Assembly (NCBI GenBank): GCA_017451665.1
Contig: JAFTNX010000218.1
Location: 1-12,159 of the forward strand
From: Oscillospiraceae bacterium
Lineage (GTDB): Bacteria; Bacillota; Clostridia; Oscillospirales; Ruminococcaceae
Reading direction: 5' to 3'
DNA length: 12,159 nucleotides
Shown here: piece after piece, positions 6,590 to 12,159 of the stretch
How positions within the stretch are numbered: the stretch's first letter is position 1
Layout: every line of letters begins with the position of its first letter
Notes under the pieces: model-generated
The model's input: the letters and a program-made list of their open reading frames with translations, nothing else
Told to the model about the DNA's origin: nothing
Database searches by the model: none
Translations under genes and position numbers: made by a program

Positions 6590-7288
6590 GTGTTCTGTGC
6601 ACACTGTGGTGGAAAGCAGACTACAAGAGTCAATAAGTGTGTTAAGTGTCGTACAGTGCTTGCTGATGGCGTGGCATTCTGCTTTAACTGTGGAACAAAA
6701 CAGCCTGATTTGAATGCTGTTGCATCTGCACCAGTCGTAGAACAGCCTGCTGCTGCACCTGTTGTAGAAGAGCCTGTTGTTGCACCTGTTGTGGAAGAGC
6801 CTGTTGTTGCTGAACCTGCTGTTGAAGAAGCTGTAATCGAAGAGGTTGCAATTGAAGAACCAGCAGTTGAAGAAGCTGTAATCGAGGAAGTTGCAGTTGA
6901 AGAACCAGCAGTTGAAGAGGCTGTAATCGAAGAGGTTGCAGTTGAAGAACCAGCAGTTTCAGAAACTGAAATTGAAGATATTGATGTTGAAGACGCTGTA
7001 ATTGAGCCTGTTGAAGACATCGTTCCTGACTTTGTACCTGCTGAAGAGGTAGTCGTTGAGGAAGTTGAAGAAGTTGCTGAAGCGGTTGTTGAGGAAGTTT
7101 CAGCTACAATCAAGTGCGCAAGCTGTGGTGCTGAACTTGACGATGACTCTGCATTCTGCACAGAGTGTGGAACACCTGTAAACAATGCAAAAGATGAGCC
7201 TGAACAGTCATTTATTTTCTGCACAAACTGTGGAAACAAGGAAGATGCAGGCACAAAATTCTGTTCTGAATGCGGAACAAAGCTTTAA
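6590..7288 (+). CDS. C-terminal fragment: zinc ribbons and acidic repeat
   Basis: GTG 6590 is the first usual start codon in this frame and would give 232 residues. It would however cut the first ribbon in half, losing the first two of its four cysteines (6554-6565). The frame is open back to 6500, and the region 6500-6590 (VIDALEEKYNDAKGLKKCEL) is clearly coding in style. No ribosome site precedes 6590. Independent initiation here is therefore unlikely, which supports the frameshift reading. Confidence 0.55.
   Translation: MFCAHCGGKQTTRVNKCVKCRTVLADGVAFCFNCGTKQPDLNAVASAPVVEQPAAAPVVEEPVVAPVVEEPVVAEPAVEEAVIEEVAIEEPAVEEAVIEEVAVEEPAVEEAVIEEVAVEEPAVSETEIEDIDVEDAVIEPVEDIVPDFVPAEEVVVEEVEEVAEAVVEEVSATIKCASCGAELDDDSAFCTECGTPVNNAKDEPEQSFIFCTNCGNKEDAGTKFCSECGTKL
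6818..6952 (+). repeat. Three tandem 45-bp repeats coding AVEEAVIEEVA(I/V)EEP
   Basis: Three in-frame copies run 6818-6862, 6863-6907 and 6908-6952, each giving 15 residues. They differ mainly at synonymous sites and by one Ile/Val change. A shorter tandem pair, VVEEPVVA(P/E), lies just upstream. The repeats form the acidic spacer between zinc ribbons 2 and 3. Copy number may vary between strains. Confidence 0.9.
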
Positions 7289-7301
7289 TGGGAGGTTTAT
7301 T

Positions 7302-7535
7302 ATGCCACATATTTCTATAAAAATGCTTGAAGGTAGAACTGACGAACAGAAGAAAAACGCTGCTGAAGCCCTCAAAAAAGCTCTTTGCGAGGCTATCGGC
7401 TGTGGCGAAAAGCACGTTTCTGTGTCAGTTAGCGATTTTACAGCAGAAGAATGGCAGGAGCAGTACAGAATTGAAATTGCTGAAAATCCTGACATTGTTA
7501 TCACTCCTGACTATAAGCCGGAGGATTTGCTTTGA
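7302..7535 (+). CDS. 4-oxalocrotonate tautomerase-like protein
   Basis: The 77-residue protein starts MPHISIKMLEGRTDEQKKNA. Family members use the amino-terminal proline exposed after Met removal as the catalytic base for keto-enol tautomerisation, and Pro is in place here. The beta-strand, long helix (residues about 13-33) and second strand (HVSVSVSDF) follow the family layout. At 77 residues it is longer than the classic 62, with extra C-terminal sequence (ENPDIVITPDYKPEDLL). ATG 7302 has GGGAGG six bases upstream, so the longer open frame to 7185 is rejected. No aromatic-degradation genes are nearby and the true substrate is unknown. Its stop overlaps the maf start. Confidence 0.82.
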   Translation: MPHISIKMLEGRTDEQKKNAAEALKKALCEAIGCGEKHVSVSVSDFTAEEWQEQYRIEIAENPDIVITPDYKPEDLL

Positions 7536-8134
7536 TGAATAGGTTTTTAAGAGGCAAGGACGTTGTTCTTGCCTCAAATTCGCCAAGAAGAAAAGAGCTT
7601 ATGAGCTTTTTGTGTGAGAATTTCCGTGTTGTGCCAAGCAACGCTGAGGAAATTATCCCTGAAAGCATCAGTGAAAAATTCACCGACAAGGCTATGGAAA
7701 CAGCCGTTTTTCTTGCTACAATCAAGGCGGAGGACGTTTTTGTGAATAACAAGGAAAGCGTTGTTTTTGGTTGTGATACTGTGGTGGCTGTTGATGATGA
7801 AATTTTAGGTAAGCCTGCCAGTGACAACGACGCTGTGAGAATGCTTAAGCTTCTTTCGGGCAGGGAACACCGAGTTATCAGTGGCGTGTGTATCTGCTAT
7901 AAGAATGAAAAAATCGCCTTTGGCTGTGAAACAAAAGTGAGGTTTCACAAGCTGAGCGATGAGGAAATTTCAGATTATGTAGCCACTTTTGAGCCTCGTG
8001 ACAAGGCAGGGGCCTACGGAATTCAGGGGTATGGCTCTCTGCTCTGCGAAGGGATAAATGGGGATTTCTTTAACGTTGTGGGATTTCCTGTGTCAGAGAT
8101 AAACAGAAAACTAAATGAGCTTTCGGAGGGGTAG
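7535..8134 (+). CDS. maf: Maf-family nucleoside triphosphate pyrophosphatase
   Basis: Maf proteins hydrolyse dTTP, UTP or modified nucleotides to the monophosphate and pyrophosphate, cleaning the nucleotide pool; they have also been linked to septum arrest. The 199-residue protein has the phosphate-binding LASNSPRRKEL (residues 12-22), the catalytic aspartate in GCDTVV (D81), GKP (92-94), RDKAGAYGIQGYGS (155-168) and VVGFPV (181-186). All are intact, and the QGYGS context fits the dTTP/UTP-type (YhdE-like) branch. The start ATG overlaps the tautomerase stop as TGATG with GGAGG at 7520-7524. TTG 7532 is a less likely alternative. Confidence 0.95.
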   Translation: MNRFLRGKDVVLASNSPRRKELMSFLCENFRVVPSNAEEIIPESISEKFTDKAMETAVFLATIKAEDVFVNNKESVVFGCDTVVAVDDEILGKPASDNDAVRMLKLLSGREHRVISGVCICYKNEKIAFGCETKVRFHKLSDEEISDYVATFEPRDKAGAYGIQGYGSLLCEGINGDFFNVVGFPVSEINRKLNELSEG

Positions 8135-8135
8135 T

Positions 8136-8453
8136 ATGGGTTTGTTTTCAAAAAAGAAAAAGGTAGTTGAAACTCCTATGAAAGACCTTATGAAGTTTCA
8201 CGGTAAGGGGATTTCCTACGCTGTGGAAAGGGTAAACGGCGAGGAAATCAATCTTGGCAAGCAGGGTGGAATTTCTGTTGTTGGCGACGAAATCGTTGTG
8301 CTGTTAAACAGCCACGAGGTTTTTCGCTGTAAGACAAAGGGCGCTGTGGCTTGTGAGCTTATGAGTGGCAACGGTTGTGACATCAAGGGGGTTGACCCTG
8401 TGACAGAAAAACAACGTCACATAATCTGCTTTTACGCAAAGCGACCACACTGA
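8136..8453 (+). CDS. Small uncharacterised protein downstream of maf
   Basis: I do not recognise this 105-residue protein. It starts MGLFSKKKK, a basic patch, with no membrane segment. The rest looks like a compact beta-rich domain (ISYAVERVNGEEINLG, GGISVVGDEIVVLLNSHEVF, then KTKGAVACELMSGNGCDIKG). ATG 8136 has GGAGGG five bases upstream and begins one base after the maf stop, so the two are co-translated. An in-frame ATG at 8115 lies inside maf and is rejected. The region GDEIVVLLNSHEVFRCKTKG hints at a small beta-barrel, but I cannot support a family name. Confidence 0.75.
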   Translation: MGLFSKKKKVVETPMKDLMKFHGKGISYAVERVNGEEINLGKQGGISVVGDEIVVLLNSHEVFRCKTKGAVACELMSGNGCDIKGVDPVTEKQRHIICFYAKRPH

Positions 8454-8486
8454 TTTGGCGAATATTTTTATACTGATTCTAACAAT

Positions 8487-8516
8487 AATCTCATCTTTTT
8501 AAGATGGGATTTTTTT
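8487..8516 (+). terminator. Rho-independent terminator closing the maf cluster
   Basis: AATCTCATCTT (8487-8497) pairs with AAGATGGGATT (8501-8511), with one G-T wobble and a three-T loop, and is followed by a T run to 8516. It lies 33 bp after the stop of the small unknown gene. Confidence 0.9.
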
Positions 8517-8551
8517 ATGTAAATTGTTTACAAATTGGCTATGAATAGTTG

Positions 8552-8580
8552 TTTTTTACGGCGATAATAGGTGCTATACT
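8552..8580 (+). promoter_or_regulatory. Weak candidate promoter for the MATE gene
   Basis: TATACT at 8575-8580 is a good -10 box, 33 bases before the start codon. The hexamer 17 bases upstream (TTTTTA at 8552) is a poor -35. Something must drive transcription here because a terminator lies just upstream. Confidence 0.4.
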
Positions 8581-8613
8581 ACTGATGTTTTGAAATGATG
8601 AGAGGTGCTTTTT

Positions 8614-9966
8614 ATGGCTTCAGTTAAGGATATGACAGAGGGCAGGGAAACCCCGCTTCTGCTTAAATTTATGTTACCAATGCTTTTGGGAAATGTTTTC
8701 CAGCAGTTTTATAATATCGTTGACTCTGCAATTGTCGGTCGTTTTGAAGGTGCAACTGCACTTGGTTCAATAGGCTGTACAGGGTCTTTGAATTTTCTCT
8801 TTTTTTCAACCTGCAACGGACTTTCTGTTGGCGCAGGTGTACTTATCGCACAGAACTTTGGTGCAAAAAATAAAGAACTTGTAAAAAGCACAATTGCAAA
8901 CGCTCTTTACATAGTTTCTGCAATCGGACTTGTAATCAGTATTCTTGGTGTTTTGCTTGCAAGACCTATTCTCACCTTTATGCAGACACCACCTTCACAG
9001 CTTGAGGGTGCAATCGACTATATGCAGATTGTCAGTGGTGGCACAATTGCTGTTGCACTTTATAACTTTTCTGCACAGGCAATGAGGGCGTTGGGTGACT
9101 CAAAAACACCACTTATTTTCCTTATTGTGGCAAGTGTTATAAACATCGGACTTGACCTTCTGTTTGTATGCGTTTTTAAGTGGAGCGTTATGGGTGCAGG
9201 ACTTGCAACAGTAATTTCACAGGGAATTTCTGCTGTTTTGTGTCTTGCATACGGCTTCTGGAAAAATCCATATTTCAAGCTTTCAAAGAATAATCTTAAA
9301 TTCAATAAAATTATCGCTGAAAAATGCTTTAAGGTGGGAATGCCTATTGCGTCACAGAGTATGCTTATCGCACTTTCCTGCGTAATTTTACAGCGTGTAA
9401 CCAACAGCTTCAGCGACCTTGCAGTTTCTGCATACACAGTTACAATCCGAATTGAACAGCTTGTTCAACAGCCTTTTGCTTCTCTCGGTTCGGCACTTTC
9501 AACCTTCACAGGTCAGAATATGGGTGCAGGAAAAACTCAGCGTGTAAGAAATGCAATGAGAAAATCAACTATTATGGTGCTTGGATTTGCAGTTGTGATG
9601 CTTGGGGTTTGTCACCTTTTTGGCGAAAATATCGTAAGCTTTTTCGTAAAGGAAAAGGACGTTATCGAGCTTGGTGCAAAGGGACTTAAAATCACAAGTG
9701 CTATGTATTTCCCACTTGGTATGATTTATGTCACACGAGGAATTTTAAACGGCACAGGCGACGTATTCTATGCTATGCTCAATGGCATTATGGAAGTTAT
9801 CGGGCGAGTAGGATTTTCACTTATTCTTGTAAGCCTTGTTGACATAGGCGTATACGCTGTCTGGTTTACATCGGGATTTACTTGGGTTATCACAGGACTT
9901 ACAGGGCTTATCCGTTACTTGCAGGGTAAATGGCGAAGCTACAAAATGGTAGAAAAATCAAGCTAA
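8614..9966 (+). CDS. MATE family multidrug/toxin exporter
   Basis: The 450-residue, strongly hydrophobic protein has about twelve membrane segments in two related halves, as in MATE exporters, which use Na+ or H+ gradients to expel cationic drugs or metabolites. Family features are QQFYNIVDSAIVGRFEG (about residues 30-46), SVGAGVLIAQNFGA (71-84) in the first half, and the second-half counterparts VGMPIASQS and STFTGQNMGAG. It resembles the YoeA-like clostridial branch more than NorM. ATG 8614 is preceded by AGAGG eight bases upstream; GTG 8605 would overlap that ribosome site. It is a single-gene unit between two terminators. The substrate cannot be read from the sequence. Confidence 0.93.
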   Translation: MASVKDMTEGRETPLLLKFMLPMLLGNVFQQFYNIVDSAIVGRFEGATALGSIGCTGSLNFLFFSTCNGLSVGAGVLIAQNFGAKNKELVKSTIANALYIVSAIGLVISILGVLLARPILTFMQTPPSQLEGAIDYMQIVSGGTIAVALYNFSAQAMRALGDSKTPLIFLIVASVINIGLDLLFVCVFKWSVMGAGLATVISQGISAVLCLAYGFWKNPYFKLSKNNLKFNKIIAEKCFKVGMPIASQSMLIALSCVILQRVTNSFSDLAVSAYTVTIRIEQLVQQPFASLGSALSTFTGQNMGAGKTQRVRNAMRKSTIMVLGFAVVMLGVCHLFGENIVSFFVKEKDVIELGAKGLKITSAMYFPLGMIYVTRGILNGTGDVFYAMLNGIMEVIGRVGFSLILVSLVDIGVYAVWFTSGFTWVITGLTGLIRYLQGKWRSYKMVEKSS

Positions 9967-9972
9967 AAAATT

Positions 9973-10002
9973 AAGCGTACAGGGTTTAATCTCTGTACGC
10001 TT
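9973..10002. terminator. Bidirectional terminator between convergent genes
   Basis: AAGCGTACAG (9973-9982) pairs perfectly with CTGTACGCTT (9993-10002). T residues follow on the plus strand (10001-10005), and AATTTTTT follows on the minus strand. It ends both the MATE gene and the minus-strand phosphoribosyltransferase-like gene, whose stop is at 10010-10012. Confidence 0.92.
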
Positions 10003-10009
10003 TTTGTTA

Positions 10010-10639
10010 TTAAATCTTTGAATATCCGAAGCTGTTGATAAGTGCGTCAACTTTGAGTCTTTCCTTACACATTGGACAATCAGCAGACGAACAAGTAATG
10101 TACTTTGGAATTTCCTCGTCGTCAAATACGCAGTGTATTTGCATTCCGTTTGCTTCTGTAATTGCCGAGAAGATTGCAGCAATTCCGTTTAAAGTACCGT
10201 TGTAGTACTTGATACATTCTTCGCTACGGGAAATTGTTTTGCCTGTTGAAGCTGATGAAATGAGGAGAAGAATGTTCTTTCCCCAGATAGCTGACTGAAT
10301 GTTGTCTCTGAAAATCATCTGTCCGTTTGAATTAAGCTCAGGAGTTACAACATAAACGTCAGTTCCCACATTTATACCGTTTGAAGAAAGTGATTCAGCA
10401 AGGAATGCACCAAGCATCTCTGTACCTTCAAGACATACGATTGTGTCAATAGGTGTGCCTGCAAATTTAGCTGCAAGTACGTCAGCACAACGCTTAGCCA
10501 TTTTGTGATGAGTTTTGATTTTTGTCATATCAATGTAGTAATTGACATGGGAGTGATTTGTCGCAAAATGTCCCGGGATAATGTCAATTTTAATGTGCTT
10601 GTCAATTGTTGAGCGAATTTCCTGCTTTCTGTTTTCCAT
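10010..10639 (-). CDS. Type I phosphoribosyltransferase-like protein (PyrE-related) with atypical PRPP loop
   Basis: The 209-residue protein has the layout of a type I phosphoribosyltransferase. DTIVCLEGTEMLGAFLAESL (residues 65-84) resembles the substrate-side strand-helix, and ILLLISSASTGKTI (123-136) sits where the PRPP loop is expected. In true enzymes that loop reads like VVDDVxTTGxT; here the two acidic residues that contact ribose are replaced by Ser-Ser, while the TG-T core remains. The C-terminus carries CSSADCPMC (183-191), recalling the cysteine cluster at the end of some orotate phosphoribosyltransferases. Databases often call such proteins PyrE; the changed loop makes catalysis doubtful, and a binding or regulatory role is possible. 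Several in-frame ATGs exist (10648, 10645, 10639); the GAAAGG at 10650-10655 best suits 10639. It has its own promoter, and no other pyrimidine gene is visible. Confidence 0.75.
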   Translation of the reverse strand: MENRKQEIRSTIDKHIKIDIIPGHFATNHSHVNYYIDMTKIKTHHKMAKRCADVLAAKFAGTPIDTIVCLEGTEMLGAFLAESLSSNGINVGTDVYVVTPELNSNGQMIFRDNIQSAIWGKNILLLISSASTGKTISRSEECIKYYNGTLNGIAAIFSAITEANGMQIHCVFDDEEIPKYITCSSADCPMCKERLKVDALINSFGYSKI

Positions 10640-10686
10640 AACCATCATACCTTTCAAAAAATATTGAAATATTAAATAACAACATA

Positions 10687-10715
10687 AGTATATCACATAA
10701 AGCAGTAAATTTCAA
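10687..10715 (-). promoter_or_regulatory. Sigma-A promoter for the phosphoribosyltransferase-like gene
   Basis: On the minus strand, TTGAAA (10715-10710), a 17-base spacer and TATACT (10692-10687) match the vegetative consensus closely. The -10 box ends about 50 bases before the start codon. It lies between the two minus-strand genes, so the downstream gene can be expressed apart from the SLOG gene. Confidence 0.82.
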
Positions 10716-10735
10716 GTGTTTTTTATAATTTTTCA

Positions 10736-11242
10736 CTAAAAATCCTCTTGTTTTTTGATTTTAATTGTCAAATCGTCACAATTTATAATTGTCACCTTTT
10801 TGCCTGATGAAAGTGCGTTTTTCACACACAAAGGCATTTCATCCTTTGAAGTGGCGATTACATAAATCTCGTCGCAGACTTCTGTTATGTAGCTTTTACA
10901 TTCATCAATACAGCCTTCAAAGAATTTTTTTGAAATGAATTTTGTGTCAACTGATTTCTCGTGTAAGTTGTAGTATCTGTCACGAAAATCTACCGACCAT
11001 TTGTGAGATTGCGCCTCGTAAGGTGCTACGCAGAAAAGCTGATTTTTGCTGTTTAAAACCTCTTCAGCGCAGTAAATTCCAAGCCCTGCCTGACAATCAC
11101 AGTAATATACCCCTTTATTCTGTGAAAAGAGATTTAAAAGCATTTTTTTGAGCTTCTCGCATTCGCCGTTTTCTTCGTCAAAACCGAAGCTTGTGTTGAG
11201 TGTGTTTCCTGTGATAATTCCGAAATTTGTAAGTTTTGTCAT
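10736..11242 (-). CDS. YpsA/DUF1273-like SLOG (Rossmann-fold) protein
   Basis: The 168-residue protein begins with a beta strand and Gly-rich turn (NFGIITGNTLNTSFGFDEE). It continues with CDCQAGLGIYCAEEVL (48-63), where YpsA-type proteins have a GxxGVE..AAE segment. The stretch CVAPYEAQSHKWSVDFRDRY (71-90) and EVCDEIYVIA (121-130) match the PxxxQ..W....R.RY and D.ll..Y pattern of DUF1273. This family belongs to the SLOG group, which is thought to bind nucleotides or NAD-derived ligands; Bacillus YpsA affects cell division. The protein is rich in Cys. ATG 11242 has AAAGGA upstream on the minus strand. No terminator is evident before the next minus-strand gene, which has its own promoter. The family call rests on eye alignment and the function is unproven. 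Confidence 0.65.
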   Translation of the reverse strand: MTKLTNFGIITGNTLNTSFGFDEENGECEKLKKMLLNLFSQNKGVYYCDCQAGLGIYCAEEVLNSKNQLFCVAPYEAQSHKWSVDFRDRYYNLHEKSVDTKFISKKFFEGCIDECKSYITEVCDEIYVIATSKDEMPLCVKNALSSGKKVTIINCDDLTIKIKKQEDF

Positions 11243-11355
11243 AGTAAAGTCCTTTCTTCGCCGAAAATCGACGACACTAAATGTATTAGCCGTTTTTGTT
11301 CTGTTTTTCTGGGCTTGTCTACATTTTATACCCTGTTTTATGCGAAATTTGTCGA

Positions 11356-11384
11356 ATTATAGTGTGAAACTCAGTTTTTTTGAA
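11356..11384 (-). promoter_or_regulatory. Candidate promoter for the SLOG gene
   Basis: On the minus strand, TTCAAA (11384-11379), 17 bases and a perfect TATAAT (11361-11356) precede the gene by about 110 bases. A second TATAAA (11330-11325) has no good -35 and is less likely. Confidence 0.55.
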
Positions 11385-11435
11385 TTTTTTTGAAAAATAT
11401 GTGGAATACCCACTTTTTATCGCAAAAACTAACAC

Positions 11436-11464
11436 TTGACAAAACTTGAAAAATGGTATAAAAT
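11436..11464 (+). promoter_or_regulatory. Near-consensus sigma-A promoter for smpB
   Basis: A perfect TTGACA (11436-11441), a 17-base spacer and TAAAAT (11459-11464) lie 33 bases before the smpB start. This is the strongest promoter-like sequence in the window. Confidence 0.88.
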
Positions 11465-11497
11465 TAAGTACTGCAAGTTTATGAGGAGGTGACCGAT

Positions 11498-11956
11498 GTG
11501 GCAGGAACAAAGCTGATTGCTGATAACAGACAGGCAAGACATAACTTTTTTGTATTGGAAACTATCGAGGCTGGCATTGAGCTTAAGGGCACAGAGGTTA
11601 AATCCATCAGAAACGGTGGGGTAAACCTCAAGGACAGCTGGTGTTCAGTTGACGACGGGGAAATGTGGGTTAAGGGTATGCACATTTCACCTTATGAAAA
11701 GGGGAATATTTTTAATACCGACCCTCGCCGTGAAAGAAAACTGCTTATGCATAAGCGTGAAATTATGCGACTTTTTGGTCAGGTTAAGCAGGAGGGACTT
11801 GCACTTGTGCCGTTGAGTCTGTATTTTAAGGATTCTAAGGTTAAAATGGCTGTGGGACTTTGTAAAGGTAAAAAGCTTTACGATAAGCGTGCTGATATGG
11901 CTAAGAAGGCTGCGGCAAGAGATATCGACAGAGCCTTAAAAGAGCAGAACAGATAG
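11498..11956 (+). CDS. smpB: SsrA-binding protein SmpB
   Basis: SmpB binds transfer-messenger RNA and brings it to stalled ribosomes in trans-translation, tagging the unfinished peptide for proteolysis. The 152-residue protein (from GTG 11498) has the family N-terminus KLIADNRQARHNFFVLETIEAGIELKGTEVKSIR and the motif VNLKDSW. It continues through HISPYEKGNIFN and DPRRERKLLMHKREI to the basic C-terminal tail GKKLYDKRADMAKKAAARDIDRALK, which folds into the mRNA channel. GTG 11498 has GAGGAGG eight bases upstream; GTG 11489 overlaps that site and is rejected. Length is normal (Bacillus about 156). The partner RNA gene ssrA often lies nearby, but no tmRNA end is visible before the window closes. 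Confidence 0.97.
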   Translation: MAGTKLIADNRQARHNFFVLETIEAGIELKGTEVKSIRNGGVNLKDSWCSVDDGEMWVKGMHISPYEKGNIFNTDPRRERKLLMHKREIMRLFGQVKQEGLALVPLSLYFKDSKVKMAVGLCKGKKLYDKRADMAKKAAARDIDRALKEQNR

Positions 11957-12159
11957 GTTTTTCGCACTATTTATGGGTTTGAAGTTACTATGTAAAGTGA
12001 TGTGACTTTACATTGGATTTGCTTATAAAATGAATTAACATCTGCTATTTACGATGGGAGACCCCTCTCTTTTGATAAGAGTTTTTATTTTGTTAGTTTA
12101 GGTTCTCCCCTCGTGCATCCCTCTCATGATTTATAAGTGAGAGGATAAATAATTGTGCA
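11957..12159. other. Non-coding region after smpB, rich in inverted repeats
   Basis: No coding frame is supported here. It contains a perfect 9-bp hairpin (ATGTAAAGT 11990-11998 with ACTTTACAT 12005-12013) without a T run. An outer stem pairs 12052-12061 with 12104-12113 at nine of ten positions and encloses a small hairpin (12067-12071 with 12077-12081, then TTTTTATTTT). A 7-bp stem pairs 12120-12126 with 12138-12144. It could hold the smpB terminator, a structured RNA, or the end of an element that continues past the window. I found no tmRNA 5' end, tRNA or known riboswitch core. Confidence 0.45.

Larger units (their letters stand above)
6282..7288 (+). pseudogene. Coiled-coil, four-zinc-ribbon protein split by a 1-nt frameshift
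   Basis: Two frames read through what looks like one gene. The first starts at ATG 6282 after GGAGGGG (6270-6276) and stops at 6506. The second, in the -1 frame, is open from 6500 to 7288. Adding one A to the four-A run at 6498-6501 joins them as ...ALELKKVIDALEEKYNDAK..., which continues the helix smoothly into the first zinc ribbon and gives 335 residues. The N-terminus (MAFFEKIGGAITSGVGATAN, then a charged helix with YTSIGKLY) is typical of small Firmicutes coiled-coil zinc-ribbon proteins. Four CxxC...CxxC ribbons start near 6554, 6638, 7115 and 7220, the inner pairs separated by an acidic Glu/Val/Pro/Ala repeat. The cause may be a real mutation, a base-call error, or recoding. The four-A run is short for slippage and no standard slippery heptamer is in phase. 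The molecular role of the family is not established. Confidence 0.7.
11243..11497. other. Divergent intergenic region between the SLOG gene and smpB
   Basis: This stretch has no supported gene. It holds a minus-strand promoter candidate (11356-11384), a near-consensus plus-strand promoter (11436-11464), and the GAGGAGG ribosome site (11483-11489) that sets the smpB start. A short open frame reading across it from 11148 is A/T-rich noise. Confidence 0.7.

Noticed and set aside
6496..7254. A 252-residue Ser/Thr/Ala-rich open frame on the minus strand
   Set aside because: It is the antisense shadow of the Glu/Val/Ala repeats in the zinc-ribbon gene. It has no ribosome site and its composition mirrors the sense repeats.
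11148..11393. An 81-residue plus-strand open frame in the divergent region
   Set aside because: It overlaps the SLOG gene start in antisense, runs over promoters, has no ribosome site and has A/T-driven composition.
11401..11418. Terminator-like hairpin GTGG-CCAC followed by Ts before smpB
   Set aside because: The stem is only four pairs, and it lies just upstream of the smpB promoter with no plus-strand gene to terminate.
11957..12159. tmRNA (ssrA) gene next to smpB
   Set aside because: The conserved GGGG...GGATTCGAC 5' end and the tRNA-like 3' end are absent on both strands in the visible part.

Overview
This is a low-GC Gram-positive window, most likely from a gut or rumen clostridium of the Ruminococcus/Oscillospirales type. 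That placement is an inference from several things: A/T-rich intergenic DNA, strong AGGAGG ribosome sites with TTG and GTG starts, a class B sortase, a membrane-anchored SH3/SleB-type wall hydrolase with long Thr-rich linkers, and a rhodanese-less ThiI paired with a cysteine desulfurase. No phage, plasmid, CRISPR or complete insertion-sequence genes are visible. Most of the window is ordinary chromosomal housekeeping DNA with a few poorly known genes mixed in.

Layout. (1) 1-4092: a cysteine desulfurase cut by the left edge, thiI 22 bp later, a stand-alone CinA C-terminal domain protein (PncC type), and a class B sortase overlapping its end by 17 bp. These run the same way and look like one or two transcription units. 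The first two form a sulfur relay for tRNA 4-thiouridine. (2) 4093-5503: a leader with two hairpins, a membrane-anchored SH3b plus SleB-type hydrolase, and a strong terminator. (3) 5504-8516: a dyad motif and a near-consensus promoter drive a ThyX-like protein that lacks the ThyX signature, then a coiled-coil/zinc-ribbon gene broken by an apparent 1-nt frameshift, a 4-oxalocrotonate-tautomerase-like protein, a Maf nucleotide pyrophosphatase and a small unknown protein, closed by a terminator. (4) 8517-10002: a single MATE exporter gene ending in a bidirectional terminator. (5) 10003-11242, minus strand: a phosphoribosyltransferase-like protein with its own strong promoter, and upstream of it a YpsA/DUF1273-like SLOG protein. 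(6) 11243-12159: a divergent promoter region, smpB with a consensus promoter, then about 200 bp of non-coding DNA rich in inverted repeats running off the window.

The clearest anomaly is the frameshift at about 6498-6503. Restoring one A in a run of As rejoins a coiled-coil N-terminus to a four-zinc-ribbon protein with 45-bp repeats. Other points for follow-up are the ThyX-like protein with a degenerate signature, the phosphoribosyltransferase with a non-canonical PRPP loop and a Cys cluster, the leader hairpins and N-terminal duplication of the wall hydrolase, the TTGTTA/TAACAA dyads, and the structured DNA after smpB. I see no convincing wholly new multi-gene system.
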